Source: Cololabis saira
Lineage: Eukaryota > Chordata > Actinopteri > Beloniformes > Belonidae
DNA length: 64,000 nt
Direction: 5' to 3'
Assembly (NCBI RefSeq): GCF_033807715.1
Contig: NC_084592.1
Location: forward strand, 186,001-250,000
Shown: one piece after another, positions 1 to 11,040 of the stretch
Position numbering within the stretch: position 1 is the stretch's first letter
How the letters are laid out: each line of letters opens with the position of its first letter
Translations under genes and position numbers: made by a program
The notes under the pieces: model-generated
Databases searched by the model: none
What the model was told of the DNA's origin: nothing
Seen by the model: only the letters and a program-made list of their open reading frames with translations

Positions 1-3000
1 AATCATTTGCAGAATCGTGAAAAAAATATTTTTTTGTTAAAGATTGTGGCTCTACTTGAAGATGAATTTCCAAAACTCAGGACCTTACAAGGAGGTTGGA
101 TGTTTTACAAGGGTTCAGGTAAATTATTTTGAAATCTCCAGTTATGAAAAATTTAGCTTTTAAGGTTTTGATATTTAAAACCTCAAATGTGTATGGTAAT
201 ATTAGGTTTAGAATTATCAGTCAGAGCCCCAATAAATTAGTAGATGACACTACTGTGATTTGTTTCCCTGCCATTATAAAACTTTAAAATATAATGATTG
301 TGAAACTTCAAGATTTTACAGAATGTACTTCTTTTCATTTTAAAATAGGTGGTAGCGGACGTCGCAAGCTTACCATAATTCCAACTGACGCTGAGGGTTA
401 CTCCACCAGGCTTCTTAAATCGGCATCTAACAATGGGAAAAACATACTATTTGTTGTTCCACTACAGGAGAAGCTTTCTACAGAACCACTTGCCTATGAT
501 TCAGTAGAGTTTTCCAAGATGCCACAATCAAAATGCATTGCATGTGGTAGTCAAATGCCTTTGCAACTCTTGCCATTGCATGTGGAGGGATGTGATGGCT
601 CATCAGCTGTAAGCTGTATTATGTCATGTCTCTTATCTCTAAGTATTTGTTTATTATATGCTTTTCAAAATGTGTTTTATCTTTTAGGAGAATGAATCTG
701 GGACATGTATGGATGAGGATTCTTCCGTTCATGAGAACCCAGTCCCATCTACCATGGGCATTAATGAAATCTTGAGGGTAATATGTTTTATCTTCTATTT
801 TGCTTTGCAGTTTAGTAAGAAAGTATTAATGAATCCTAACATAAAGTAAGCAGAGGTTTTAGTTCAGAATGATTTAATGCTTCCAGAAATATAAATGAAT
901 TTTCCATAACACATCTCAAACTGATTTTTTTTTTTTTTAACTGTTACACATATTTACAAACTTGAGGATTGTATCATATTTCCTTTCACGAGTGAACATA
1001 ACTTGTCTGCAAGATGTGCTTAACACATTTCAATATTAGTATAGTAATTTTATGTATGACAAGTTTTTACAGATGTTTTTTTTCTTCTCTCTTGCAGATT
1101 TGCCCAATCTGTCATGTATCATACCCAGCTGAAATCATATCATTTCATGCAAGTACATGTGGTGAGAGGTAAGATGGTTATGTGTAATAGATTCAGGTAA
1201 CTATTAGAAGAAAGTTTTGCATATTCTGAATCAGTTATACGGACAATACTAAAGAATGTCATTTTTCATGAGGGTATCACTTAAATAATGATCAGATTAA
1301 CACCTTTCTGCATAAATGGATAAAACACAACATGTCATGTGTTGAAGTGTCTGAGGAGCTTCATTTCAGGAAACTTTAGCTTGTTAATAGTCACTATCCG
1401 ATGATGATGATGATATTCAGAATTGGTTAGTAAAATGGTGCACCTCAGTTTGTAATTTTTTTTTCATGTTAATTCTGAATCGCATTTAGTTAACCTAGTC
1501 TAGTATATTAACTACAGTACAGGTTCTTAAATTTCATATAAACTTATGGTACCTTTGGCAAACTAGATGCAAATAGTCATCACTCATGATTTGGTTGTTA
1601 CCTATTCTTCCAAGCACTGTTTTAATTTAATATTTTTTGTCTTTTCTAAGAATGAATTGTGCTCAACAAAACGTTGTAGCCAGTCCCCCAAGGGAAGAAG
1701 AATTGCCAGGACCCTCAGTTCCACAATTGTCAGCAGGTAATTTCTGTAAAATCACTGCTATGATGTTAAATTGTTGAAACAGTGTTGTGAAAGGAACTTT
1801 TGTGAAATGATTAATAAAAAAAAAAATGTATATATATAAATAAATATCATATCAAAGCGATGGTGAAACTTGTGTAGTTTTGCTGGGAAAACTTAGGAAA
1901 TTACATCTGCAAAGGTCCTTTGCATTAACACACTCTTTGTTAAATTACAGCTTCAACCTGGGCCAATGAAGTTGACCCCCAAAAAGCATGCCAGTTATTC
2001 AGAGAAGAGTTACTGAACCGTTTCTCTGAAAGTCCACGCCTTTCTCTGTCACTCGACATGTTTGATGCAGAAGAAGAACAGGACAGTGCAATCATTGCAT
2101 TTTATAAGCTAAAGAATATTCACTGGGCAGCACCCTTCCAGTGCAGGCTGAGAGGTATTATTGAACTGTGTAACTTTTTCCACTATAGGTAGTTATAACT
2201 TGAACTGAATTGTTGCTGTAATTTAACAGTTGAATCTTTTTACACCCATTTTTTTGCTTTAGACACTACATAGTTTGCACAATAGCCATTCTCTGTTTAT
2301 TTAACATTATCTTTTTGATTGTCCTGCTAATCAACCCTCCCAAGGAGATGCAGCAGTGGGTGATGGTGTCAACAGACATGTTTTGTCAATGGCCATGCAG
2401 AAATTGAAGACTGGCTTCATACTCATTTAGGTGAGTCTGTTTGACGGACTGTGTCTTTTAACTTTACATTTTTAATTGCGCATTTCTTTGGACACTTATT
2501 TCATAGAATGAGGGAATAGTACTTGCAAACTCTACATTAAATAAATAGTATTTTATAGTGTAATATAAATAAACCTACAAAGACAGATTTGGGTGCAACT
2601 GTGGGCTAGCATGATTTTAAAAACAAAAGCTTAATAGTCTTGCCTTTTTTTTTTTTTCTTTTCTTAAGGCTCTGCTGCACCCACAACCCTATTTGACGGG
2701 GAAAAAGAACACCGTGTTCCTTCTGCGGCTGCTGTCTTGCGGGACAGCAACCTATTTGAGATGGCAGGTCATATGATTGGTCATTCTTTCCTGCATGGTG
2801 GAATAGGCTTCTCAGGACTCAGTTTACCTGTGGTGACGGTATTGACTGGTGGGAGCAGTGAGACTGCAGCATCAGTTCTGACCCTGGAGGACTGTCCTGA
2901 TATTGACCATCGTCAAACTATTGGTTTAGTGAGTAACTTGGTTACAAACTGCACATTTCTATGAATTACTATATTTTTGTTCATGTCTGTGCTGGGACAC

Positions 3001-4381
3001 TTTTTTAATTTGTCATTTCCAAAGCTTTTGGTGTTTAATTACAATTGTTAGGGTTTTTTTTGTAACTCTTAACTTTCCGTGCACTACCTGGTGACAACTT
3101 CTCATCTAAGTATTTAACTCATTTCACCTGTTTGTGAATATAACTACTTTAGCTGAAGAATGATGAACTTACTGCAGAAGAAAATACCAAAGTGACTGAT
3201 CTTTGCCTGTCCTGGGATTTTCCATTTCCAACCTCCACCAATCGTGTTTGGCTTTTTCAGGAACTGCTTTCACATGCTGTAATTATTTTCTATATTATTT
3301 CGTTCGTATGTTGTTGTTTTTTAAGATTGCTGTGTAACTTGTTTAATTTGTGCCTAAAGTCTTTCATATCAAATTATGTGTAAATGTTACCTTTTTTCCT
3401 GCCAATTATGTCTGCAGGTACTCCACCGTGTTAAACAGCAAATTAAGCAAATCCGTAAAGGTCTGAAGGAAACAGGAATCTGGCCAATTATTTCAGATAG
3501 GCCAGATGTCCACCCCTTAATTTTTCCAAGGGAGTCAAGCGAGAAGCTCAACCCACAGGTAAACTGCTTTTTAAGTCATATTTGGAGACATCTTTTTGCA
3601 AAGACATTTAAGAATTGTTTGGTTGAACATTGAATAAGTTTGGATCCTGGCATAAAACATGTTAATATTTGATCCCTTAGTCTTTGATCCAGGGCATTAC
3701 CTGGCCACAACCAAGCTGTGACAGCGACGAGGATGAGGATGACACTGTCCCACTAGAGAAAATCGCTCTAGTCACTGGATATCTTCGAAAATTCATAGAG
3801 GAAGGTAATAAATTGTCTTACTTTGCTTATTTTTCATTCCCATCTTAATTCACACCTAATAGTTTCCTCATAACAATCCCAGTTGCTAAAATAAAATGGT
3901 TATTCATGTTAAGCACATCGATGTGCACTCGTTTCATTTCATGAAGTGGGAGATGGGCTTTACTGTTGTGAAACGGTCCTGTTTCTATCCCGGCTTCACA
4001 ACAGCACAACAAAAGAGTACAGATTAATGTGAATTTGACAAATGGTAAAGCCCATTTCACATTGAGAAAGGGAAAAACACAAACTAACAGAAAGGCTTTT
4101 ATATTAGGTCATACTTTTTTTATATATTTCACAGAATCACAAGTACAATTTCCTTTTCCACAGCAACTCCAGATGTGCTGCGTGACCTGACCAAGTTTTG
4201 GGTTGGGTGGGAACGCCCAACTGGAAACATGAATGTGGAAGTTGTAACTTCTACCTATCCAGTGGCTCTCACTTGCTTCATGAAGTTGAAGCTCCCCAGC
4301 CACTACCAGAGCTATACAAGTTTTCAGCAGGACTTAATGATGGCCCTGACCTCCATAGATTCTGGCTTTGGACTTGTGTAG
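1..4381 (+). CDS. HECT-type E3 ubiquitin ligase-like gene, 5'-partial, at least 12 exons, probable frameshift
   Basis: Exons read from GT-AG junctions and frame continuity: 1-118, 349-608, 688-777, 1098-1168, 1651-1736, 1951-2154, 2345-2430, 2669-2928, 3153-3278, 3418-3558, 3693-3804 and 4164-4381 (stop 4379-4381). Exons 349-608 and 1098-1168 each encode a C-x2-C...H-x4-C zinc finger (CIACG...HVEGC; CPICH...HASTC) resembling UBZ-type ubiquitin-binding fingers. The C-terminal exon ends in a HECT C-lobe whose putative thioester cysteine lies in LTCFMKL (codon 4274-4276). The family resembles the multicopy teleost G2E3-like HECT proteins, expected to pass ubiquitin through that cysteine. The 5' end lies outside the window. 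All exon phases agree except 2345-2430, which ends in an in-frame TAG and is one base short of the phase needed by the next exon, so this copy is a pseudogene or contains a sequence error. A poly(A) signal AATAAA lies at 4704-4709. It converges on the integrase gene with a 73-bp gap. Confidence 0.8.
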
Positions 4382-4454
4382 GGGCAAATGTGTCACTATG
4401 GGGAATTGTGGGCACAATAATTAATGTTCTACTTTAGTTCGGCCCCATGTTCTT

Positions 4455-7400
4455 TTATCTGGCCTCAAGAAAGTGCTGCATGTATTGGAGAGTGTTAATA
4501 TAGATGTCCGCTCCAAAACAGTCAGATTGCTGCAATGGATCTATGTTGTCTTGCATAGCCATGGTTTCCAGCTCCGAAAGAGGACTGTCCAGTTCAGGGA
4601 TAGTAACACCAGGACGAGGTTCATTTGTGTAGCCACTATCCTCCCATTGAATCTCTGTGATGGGTATTACCTCAAAGTTATTGTGTGAAAAAGAAATATG
4701 CATAATAAATATTTTTGAACAAATTTACAGTTGTACATTTTTTTCTAATACCACTACTAAAAAAAAAGGTTAACTGGTAATGGTGTTGGTCAATTTAATT
4801 TATAAAATGTATAAAAATAAAATGTATAATTTATAAAAACAGTGTTACAACATTAAGGTTTACTAACTTATTAAAGACCAAGTTTTATTAAAACCAGTAT
4901 CTTCAACAGGCTTATTTTCAGAGGAACATCTGAAACCCTGGGACAATGAAACAAACCTCTTCAGGAGGTTTACTTCCTTATTTATACTGTGGTCAAAGAA
5001 CAAAGCTGAACTAATTTATATCTCAAAACACATCACATTCCAGTGACTATTTCCTACCCAAAAATGATATTGATCAATGACAGAATTATTTCCACAGAGG
5101 TCTTAAAGTCGGCATAGAATAAAAGCTAAAGACTACACTACTTTTTATAAACAGTGACTATGTGGATATTAGGCAGCTGTCAGTTGCAGTGAAAAATTGA
5201 GTCAAATTATTGTAGTAGCACTGTTTAAACTAATTGTATCAAACTGATCAATAAATAGTAATATTTCACATTTTAGTCACAATAATTGGAACATCCATAT
5301 GGTAGTTAAAGTGTGTAGTTTTAATAAATTGAAGATCAATAATACTAATGCATTAGTAACCTCAGGATCCGGATCTACAACAGGGTGAAGAGCCTGGCCC
5401 ACTTGCCACAACTGATTTGGGGTCAGGTTCTGCTCAGTCCTGATGGGATGGTTGTTCCACGCATCGCTGAAGACATCTAGGCTGGCCTGAATGCGCGGTA
5501 GGAAGACATAGTGGCAGCAGAAAAGGTTAAGGACGTCGCTGATGTCTAGGAAGTGTCGGTCTTCAAGAGAGTGCAGGATATTGTAATACACTCCTGTCAC
5601 ACTCATGAACAAATCCCGCCAGAGGCGCTCAATCCTTTAAAAACACAAAAGCAAATACATTTTATAAATAAATGTCCTTTTAAGACCCTTTGAATACATT
5701 TAATTTCCCTCAGCCATTAAATACCGGTAAGTGGCAATGTTTGTAATTAAATCAACGACATAGGAGTGAATGAAATTGTAAAAACTTTTATAATTGTTTC
5801 ATTCTTTTCATTGTGGTAAGTAGAATTTTTGGTGAAGATATTGGCCCGGTTTCCCAGATCAGTTAAGTAGCTCTTAACAGCGAAAGACTTCTTTCACAGG
5901 CTCCTTAAGATGGTTTGAAAGAAGTCTTTCGCTGTTAAGAGCTACTTAACTGATCTGGGAAACTGGGCCATTGTCTGTTATAACAATAGCTTATGGTAGG
6001 TATTTCAAGGAAAAAAATAATTATTTTAGCTTTCACAATGAAGTCTTACTCACCGCTGATTGTGTACGCTTTTCCCCGCAATGAAGCTGTTAATGTCAGT
6101 TCCACGAACTGAGAACATTAATTCAGCTATCCCCACATTTTCTCCTCCGTGATCTCCTCTCACTCTGACAATAAAACATGATTGTACAAGTTATATAATG
6201 GAACAATTGATAATTGTAGCTTTTCTTACACCTGATTTAAGAAACAAAAGATACAATATTCAATTTTGTGTGATAAATAAAATGAAACCAGAGCAAAGCA
6301 GTTTTGTTCTACTAACTGGTTTAAAAAATAAAAACATCTTAATTGACCTGTATTTGTCATGATACAATTGTACACTTCTTGCCTGCAATCTCTCCTCACC
6401 TGCCCTTGCTTGGTGGTCATTCAACTTTATTGGACTCTGCTTCAGCTGAAGCAATTAAGTTGAATGACCACCAAGCAAGGGCAGGTGAGGAGAGATTGCA
6501 GGCCTTGCTTTGAAAGGTCAATCAGCAGCCAACTCGAGGCATATTTAAATCAGTAAAAATATAAATAGATAAATAAATCACAATGAAATATCACAACCTC
6601 AGAGGAAATCCATGCTCATGCACAGCTTCATTGAAGAATTTCAGGTGGGTATCGGATCTGTTGTTGTCTGCTACCTTAAGATACATCATCTAAAACATAC
6701 AGGAACAAATACAATGAACATTAATACAGTCCAGAATTAATTTCCCCTTGTAAAGTAAGTCAACTAACAAAGTTCTATATGGGTAAAAAATAAATGCCTA
6801 AATGACAGGTGGAAAAGTAAGTACTATTTCATCCTTAAATTCACGAAATGTCAAGGCTTGAGAGATCATGGTAACAGCTCATTTTCGACAATCACAACTT
6901 AATCTTTATTTTGAGTAAAGCTATATCAGTTCTAAAAGTCCAGTGTATTCAGATTCTTATTGAATTACTGTGAAAACCTATTACATTAATTAGCAGGATT
7001 CGGGCGAGTTGGTATGGATTGACCCAAAGCGTAGGCTCCACTACTGGGTGACAGAAAACCATAAAAGACAATTACACTTGTTTTTAAAAAACACCACCTG
7101 TTTTTACACAAAATAAAATCAAACTTATAAGAAGTCAACCTCCCTGCTTCAGTTGGGTCAGTCGGTTACATTTTGCAGTAACATTCTTACCTTTCTGGAG
7201 TACCCATCTATACCCCCAAAGATAACAAAGTTGTATCTAGGTTAAAAAAAAACAGACGAGAAGTAAGTCCAAAACACAAAACATAACATCTTCAACAGCC
7301 AAGGTCTCACAATACAAAATCTCAGAATGTAAGCAGAACAAAAACCAGTTCATGGGACTCTAATTCAATCAAGTTCAGTGTGCTCTACTATTCTGATGTG

Positions 7401-8926
7401 ACACAATACACACAAGGGCAGATTCTTTGCTAAAAACAATTTTAAGGACTTAAGAAAGATAGTTTGCAGACATACCGGATGAGCTTATGATTGGTGTCAA
7501 TGTGCACCATGTATTTTGGGTAAGGAACCGCGTACGTCCTTCTCACCACGCATCCCAGACGAGTCATCCTGGAGAGCACACCTACACTATCCACACGATG
7601 CATGGACGCATACACTCTGTCCCATTGCACTCTGTGTCCCTGTGCAAGTAGAGCACCTTTGACTACTCTGCATCCAGCATCTGGCATTGTGCTCTTAATC
7701 CCTGTGACTAATGAGTCCAATTCATCATCACTGCAGCCACTGTATGAGGCAGATATTGAAATATCATTTTCTTTCATCCTCTTGAAAAGTGTAGCTCTTG
7801 AAACTCCAAGGAGTCTGGCGATACATTTGGACGGCAATCCAAGTTCAACCTGATATGTGAGGGTCTCTACTGACACAGACAATCGTGGACGCCCAAAAAA
7901 GCCTCTTTGCAATTCAAGTGTTGCAGATGTCTGTTCATTCTCTCTCGCCTGCTGGATAACTGCACTTAAATCTGTAAGAGCAGACAGTATATGTTCTCCT
8001 ACATTAACAGTCTCACCTAGAGCACATAATAAAACTAAATTCTGCTGACAAACAAAATGTAGCCCTTCCATGTCAACAGGTTGCCTCTCCAAGATGTTTA
8101 GCAGTCGGTCATGCAGTCTCTGAAGAATTTCACGCCTCAGTGATTCCTAAGGGATAGAGAGAAATAAATAATATTTAACTTTATTTAGTTGCTCACAGTT
8201 ATTATTAAGTTTCACTTTAAATATATAATGAGAATATGTGAATTGGAAACCAGCTTCAGATTTGTCCTATACTGGTTTTATATTCAAGGGAAATTTCATA
8301 CCCGCACCAGTGTTCACGTGCTATTATTCAAGTATTTTTTTCATTCAATTTAACTGTCTGTGTAAGAAAAGTCTGAATTAAATTCATTAATTAATGATTC
8401 CATTATTTCTAAGGACCAGGTGTTCAGAATGATTCATATATACAGTATATATACAAGGGCTATCATTAAAAAAAAAATGTATGGATTACGAAAAGAAAAC
8501 TAGTCAACAATGGCCCTGCCTTCAGCCCTGACTGCTGTTATTATGTTATACATTATGTTATATTATTATGTTATTACTGCTATACTTGGGGCCGAGGACA
8601 TCTCCCGGGCCAATAACTGCACCAACGACCGAGCTGCTACCTCGGCTCGGGGCCACAGACCCTGAAAAACAGTCATTTCATTCAAAAGAAACTGGACTTT
8701 ATGGAAAGATACGAGCCTGAACCTGCTGGCCTGCAGAAGCACCAGCATTACTATCGGAGCTTACTGTCGGAGCTCACTCGCTTAGCTGGCTGGCTTGTAT
8801 TGGTAATAGCACAATCAAACCAATTCATATTGATAACAAAAACTCCTCACAAAAAGGCGATTAACTATCCAAACATGTTGAATTATAAGTTTCACTTACC
8901 GGACCGCTGTCATTGCTGGAAGCCAT
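4455..8926 (-). CDS. DDE integrase-core protein with HTH, eight-exon gene, apparently intact
   Basis: Minus-strand exons: 8926-8900 ([12 protein letters not shown]), a small second exon starting at 8661 (end near 8641 uncertain), 8146-7476, 7236-7191, 6689-6598, 6164-6054, 5634-5361 and 4670-4455 (stop). Apart from the uncertain second exon, phases join without a break, giving about 485 residues. The large exon holds a helix-turn-helix ([19 protein letters not shown]) and the first catalytic Asp in HIDTNHKL. The second Asp is in VRGDHGGEN and the Glu in [11 protein letters not shown], 34 residues apart, as in IS3/retroviral-type (rve) DD(34-35)E cores. The C-terminus has the SWNNHP...LTPNQLW block usual in teleost multicopy integrase-core proteins. 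The likely role is transposase, or a domesticated derivative, acting in the nucleus. It could belong to an IS3EU-like or Ginger-like group; this is not decided here. It lies convergent with the HECT-like gene, and the two coding ends are 73 bp apart. Confidence 0.82.
5842..5970. repeat. Long inverted repeat (foldback/MITE-like) in an integrase-gene intron
   Basis: Arms 5842-5895 and 5917-5970 are reverse complements with only a few mismatches and a loop of about 21 bp. The outer arm reads TGGCCCGGTTTCCCAGATCA, a kind of end common in fish MITE-like repeats. It lies in the intron between exons 6164-6054 and 5634-5361. No clear TSD was found. Confidence 0.8.
6381..6503. repeat. Near-perfect 45-bp-arm palindrome in an integrase-gene intron
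   Basis: Arms 6381-6425 (GCCTGCAATCTCTCCTCACC...) and 6459-6503 are exact reverse complements as far as I can read. The 33-bp spacer has its own small palindrome GCTTCAGCTGAAGC. The segment lies in the intron between exons 6689-6598 and 6164-6054. Such a perfect match suggests a recent inverted duplication or a young foldback insertion. Confidence 0.85.
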
Positions 8927-9060
8927 GTTGATTTGACTGAAATTCATATCAGCGCGGTTTGAAAGGTTTAATCTGATTGGTTTACGAGTAAGTCGTCCCC
9001 CACGTGGGGTGCGCTCTTATGATTGGCTGAAATAAAGGGAGACATCTGATTGGTTGCAGA
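8927..9060 (-). promoter_or_regulatory. CCAAT-box promoter region of the integrase-core gene
   Basis: Directly upstream of the minus-strand ATG at 8926 there are three GATTGG motifs on + (8975-8980, 9021-9026, 9048-9053), which read CCAATC on the gene strand, plus an E-box CACGTG at 9001-9006. No convincing TATA box is visible. Clustered NF-Y sites close to a start codon suit a TATA-less vertebrate promoter. The role is inferred. Confidence 0.45.
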
Positions 9061-9177
9061 TCCTTCGGTGTTAAAAAAAAGTTATTTGTGGATCGAGGGA
9101 CGTCAGGGGAGTCTCAAAAGTCACACGCAAATCCAGCGCAGCTCACAGACAAAAAAACATGTGTAAATCAGGTTTTA

Positions 9178-9422
9178 TTTGTGTGTGCATCAAAAATACA
9201 TTTGTGTATCTTGTGCTACGCACGTGTGAATTGTTCTGTGCATGTGTGAAACGGTGTGTGCATTTGCAAATCGGTCTGTGCATTTGTAAAACTTGTCCTC
9301 TGCATTTGTAAATCGGTCTGTGCATTTGTAAAACTTGTCCTGTACACGTGTGAAACGGTGTGTGTATTTGTAAATCGGTCTGTGCATTTGTAAAACTTGT
9401 CCTGTGCATTTGTGAATTATGA
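9178..9422. repeat. Minisatellite, about 21/42-bp period
   Basis: Tandem copies of variants of CTGTGCATTTGTAAAACTTGT alternate with CTGTGCATTTGTAAATCGGT. Some copies carry ACACGTGTGAAACGGT, giving a 42-bp higher period. It ends about 20 bp before the first A unit of the composite array and may mark the array's left edge. Confidence 0.75.
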
Positions 9423-9439
9423 GACTGTTCTAGCTCCAT

Positions 9440-10854
9440 ACAAAAGTGTTACCGTGGCGACGCTAGACGCCAACAAGCGCACCCCCCCTTCATCTGATTG
9501 GTCCATATTTGATAGTTCCCAAAAAGGCACCAAATTTGGCATGCAAGCCAGGCCTGGCGATAAATTTGATATTTCATGGTTTGCATTAATGGGCGTGGCA
9601 AAATGGCTCAACAGCGCCCCCTTGAAGACTTTGTGCCTCAAGCCCCACAATACGGTTTGACGTACATGCACGAAAATCGCTACACACCTGTATCATGGCA
9701 CAACTTAAAGAAAAGTCTCTTGGAGCCATGGCCGAAACCGAACAGGATGTCGGCCATTTTGAATAAATTGTGTCATTTTGGTTAAATTTATGCCATTCCT
9801 TCGGCAGTTAATTCAGCCCGAACCGTAACGTGCACCCAGGTGTGTTATACATCAAAATGTGCGTCTACATCCTTCGACTACACGCATTACTTTTCTCTTT
9901 CAAAAGTGTTACCGTGGCGACGCTAGACGCCAAAATGCGCACCCCCCCTTCATGTGATTGGTCCATATTTGATAGTTCTCCAAAAGTCACCAAATTTTGC
10001 ATGCAAGCCAGACTTGGCAATAAATTTGATATTTCATGGTTTGCATTAATGGGCGTGGTCTAACGGTTCAACAGCGCCCCCTAGAATACTTTTCTCTGCC
10101 ATAACTTTTGAATGGTTTGACATAGAGAGTTGTGGGTGGTGTCATGGGACTCTGTAATGAGTCCTTAAGCTTCGTTGGCCTTAATTAGCCCCGCCCCTTC
10201 TTCTGATTGGTTGTCCCTTTTTTCTGCCATAACTTTTGAATGGTTTGACATAGGAAGTCGTGGGTGGTGTCATGGGACTCTGTAATGAGTCCTTAAGCTT
10301 CGTTGGCCTTAATTAGCCCCGCCCCTTCTTCTGATTGGTTGTCCCGATTTCCTGCTATAACATTGGAATGGTTTGACATAGAGAGTCGTGGGTGGTGTCA
10401 TCAGATTCTTTATGGAGTCCTTGACCTTCATTGGCCAGAATTAGCCCCGCCTCTTCTTCTGATTGGTTGTCCCTTTTTTCTGCTATAACTTTTTAATGGT
10501 TTGACGTAGGAAGTCGTGGGTGGTGTCGTGGGACTTTGTACTGAGTTCTTAAGCTTCGTTGGCCTTAATTAGCCCCGCCCCTTCTTCTGATTGGTTGTCC
10601 CGATTTTCTGCTATAACTTTGGAATGGTTTAACATAGAAAGTCGTGGGTGGTGTCATGGGACTCTGTAATGAGTCCTTAAGCTTAGTTGGCTTTAATTAG
10701 CCCCGCCCCTTCTTCTGATTGGCTGTCCCGATTTCCTGCTATAACTTTGGAATGGTTTGACATAGGAAGTCGTGGGTGGTGTTATTTCTGATAATCTTAT
10801 GGGGGCAGTGGCCGTGAGTGCGAGGGCCCGTTCATCGCTGCTTGCAGCTTTAAT
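9440..10854 (+). repeat. Super-unit 0 (left-truncated): two A units plus a B run
   Basis: A units begin at about 9440 (mid-unit) and 9905. The B run covers about 10080-10790 as five or six 128-bp copies. The terminal hairpin GCTGCTTGCAGC sits near 10836-10848. Confidence 0.75.
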
Positions 10855-11030
10855 TAGGGCCCGAGCACCTTCAGTGCGAAGGCCCTATTGTATCTGTAGG
10901 AATTTTTATTATTAGGGCCCGAGCACCTTCAGTGCGAAGGCCCTATTGTATCTGTAGGAATTCTTCGCGTTATTAGGGCCCGAGCACCTTCAGAGCGAAG
11001 GCCCTATTGTATTTGCAGGAATTTTTATTA
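10855..11030 (+). repeat. S-unit cluster, three copies
   Basis: Three copies of a 55-60-bp unit AGGGCCCGAGCACCTTCAGT...GAAGGCCCTATTGTAT...GGAATT, separated by TTATT joints. Each contains an imperfect hairpin (GGGCCCGAGCAC / GTGCGAAGGCCC). They sit between the ATT end of one super-unit and the CTGACAAAG start of the next. Confidence 0.8.
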
Positions 11031-11040
11031 TTATTATTTT

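Noticed and set aside
4109..4703. Short frames 4109-4303 (-), 4198-4437 (+) and 4473-4688 (+)
   Set aside because: Antisense or off-frame shadows of the terminal exons of the two convergent genes.
7602..8048. + strand frames across 7602-8048
   Set aside because: Shadows of the main integrase-gene exon on the other strand.
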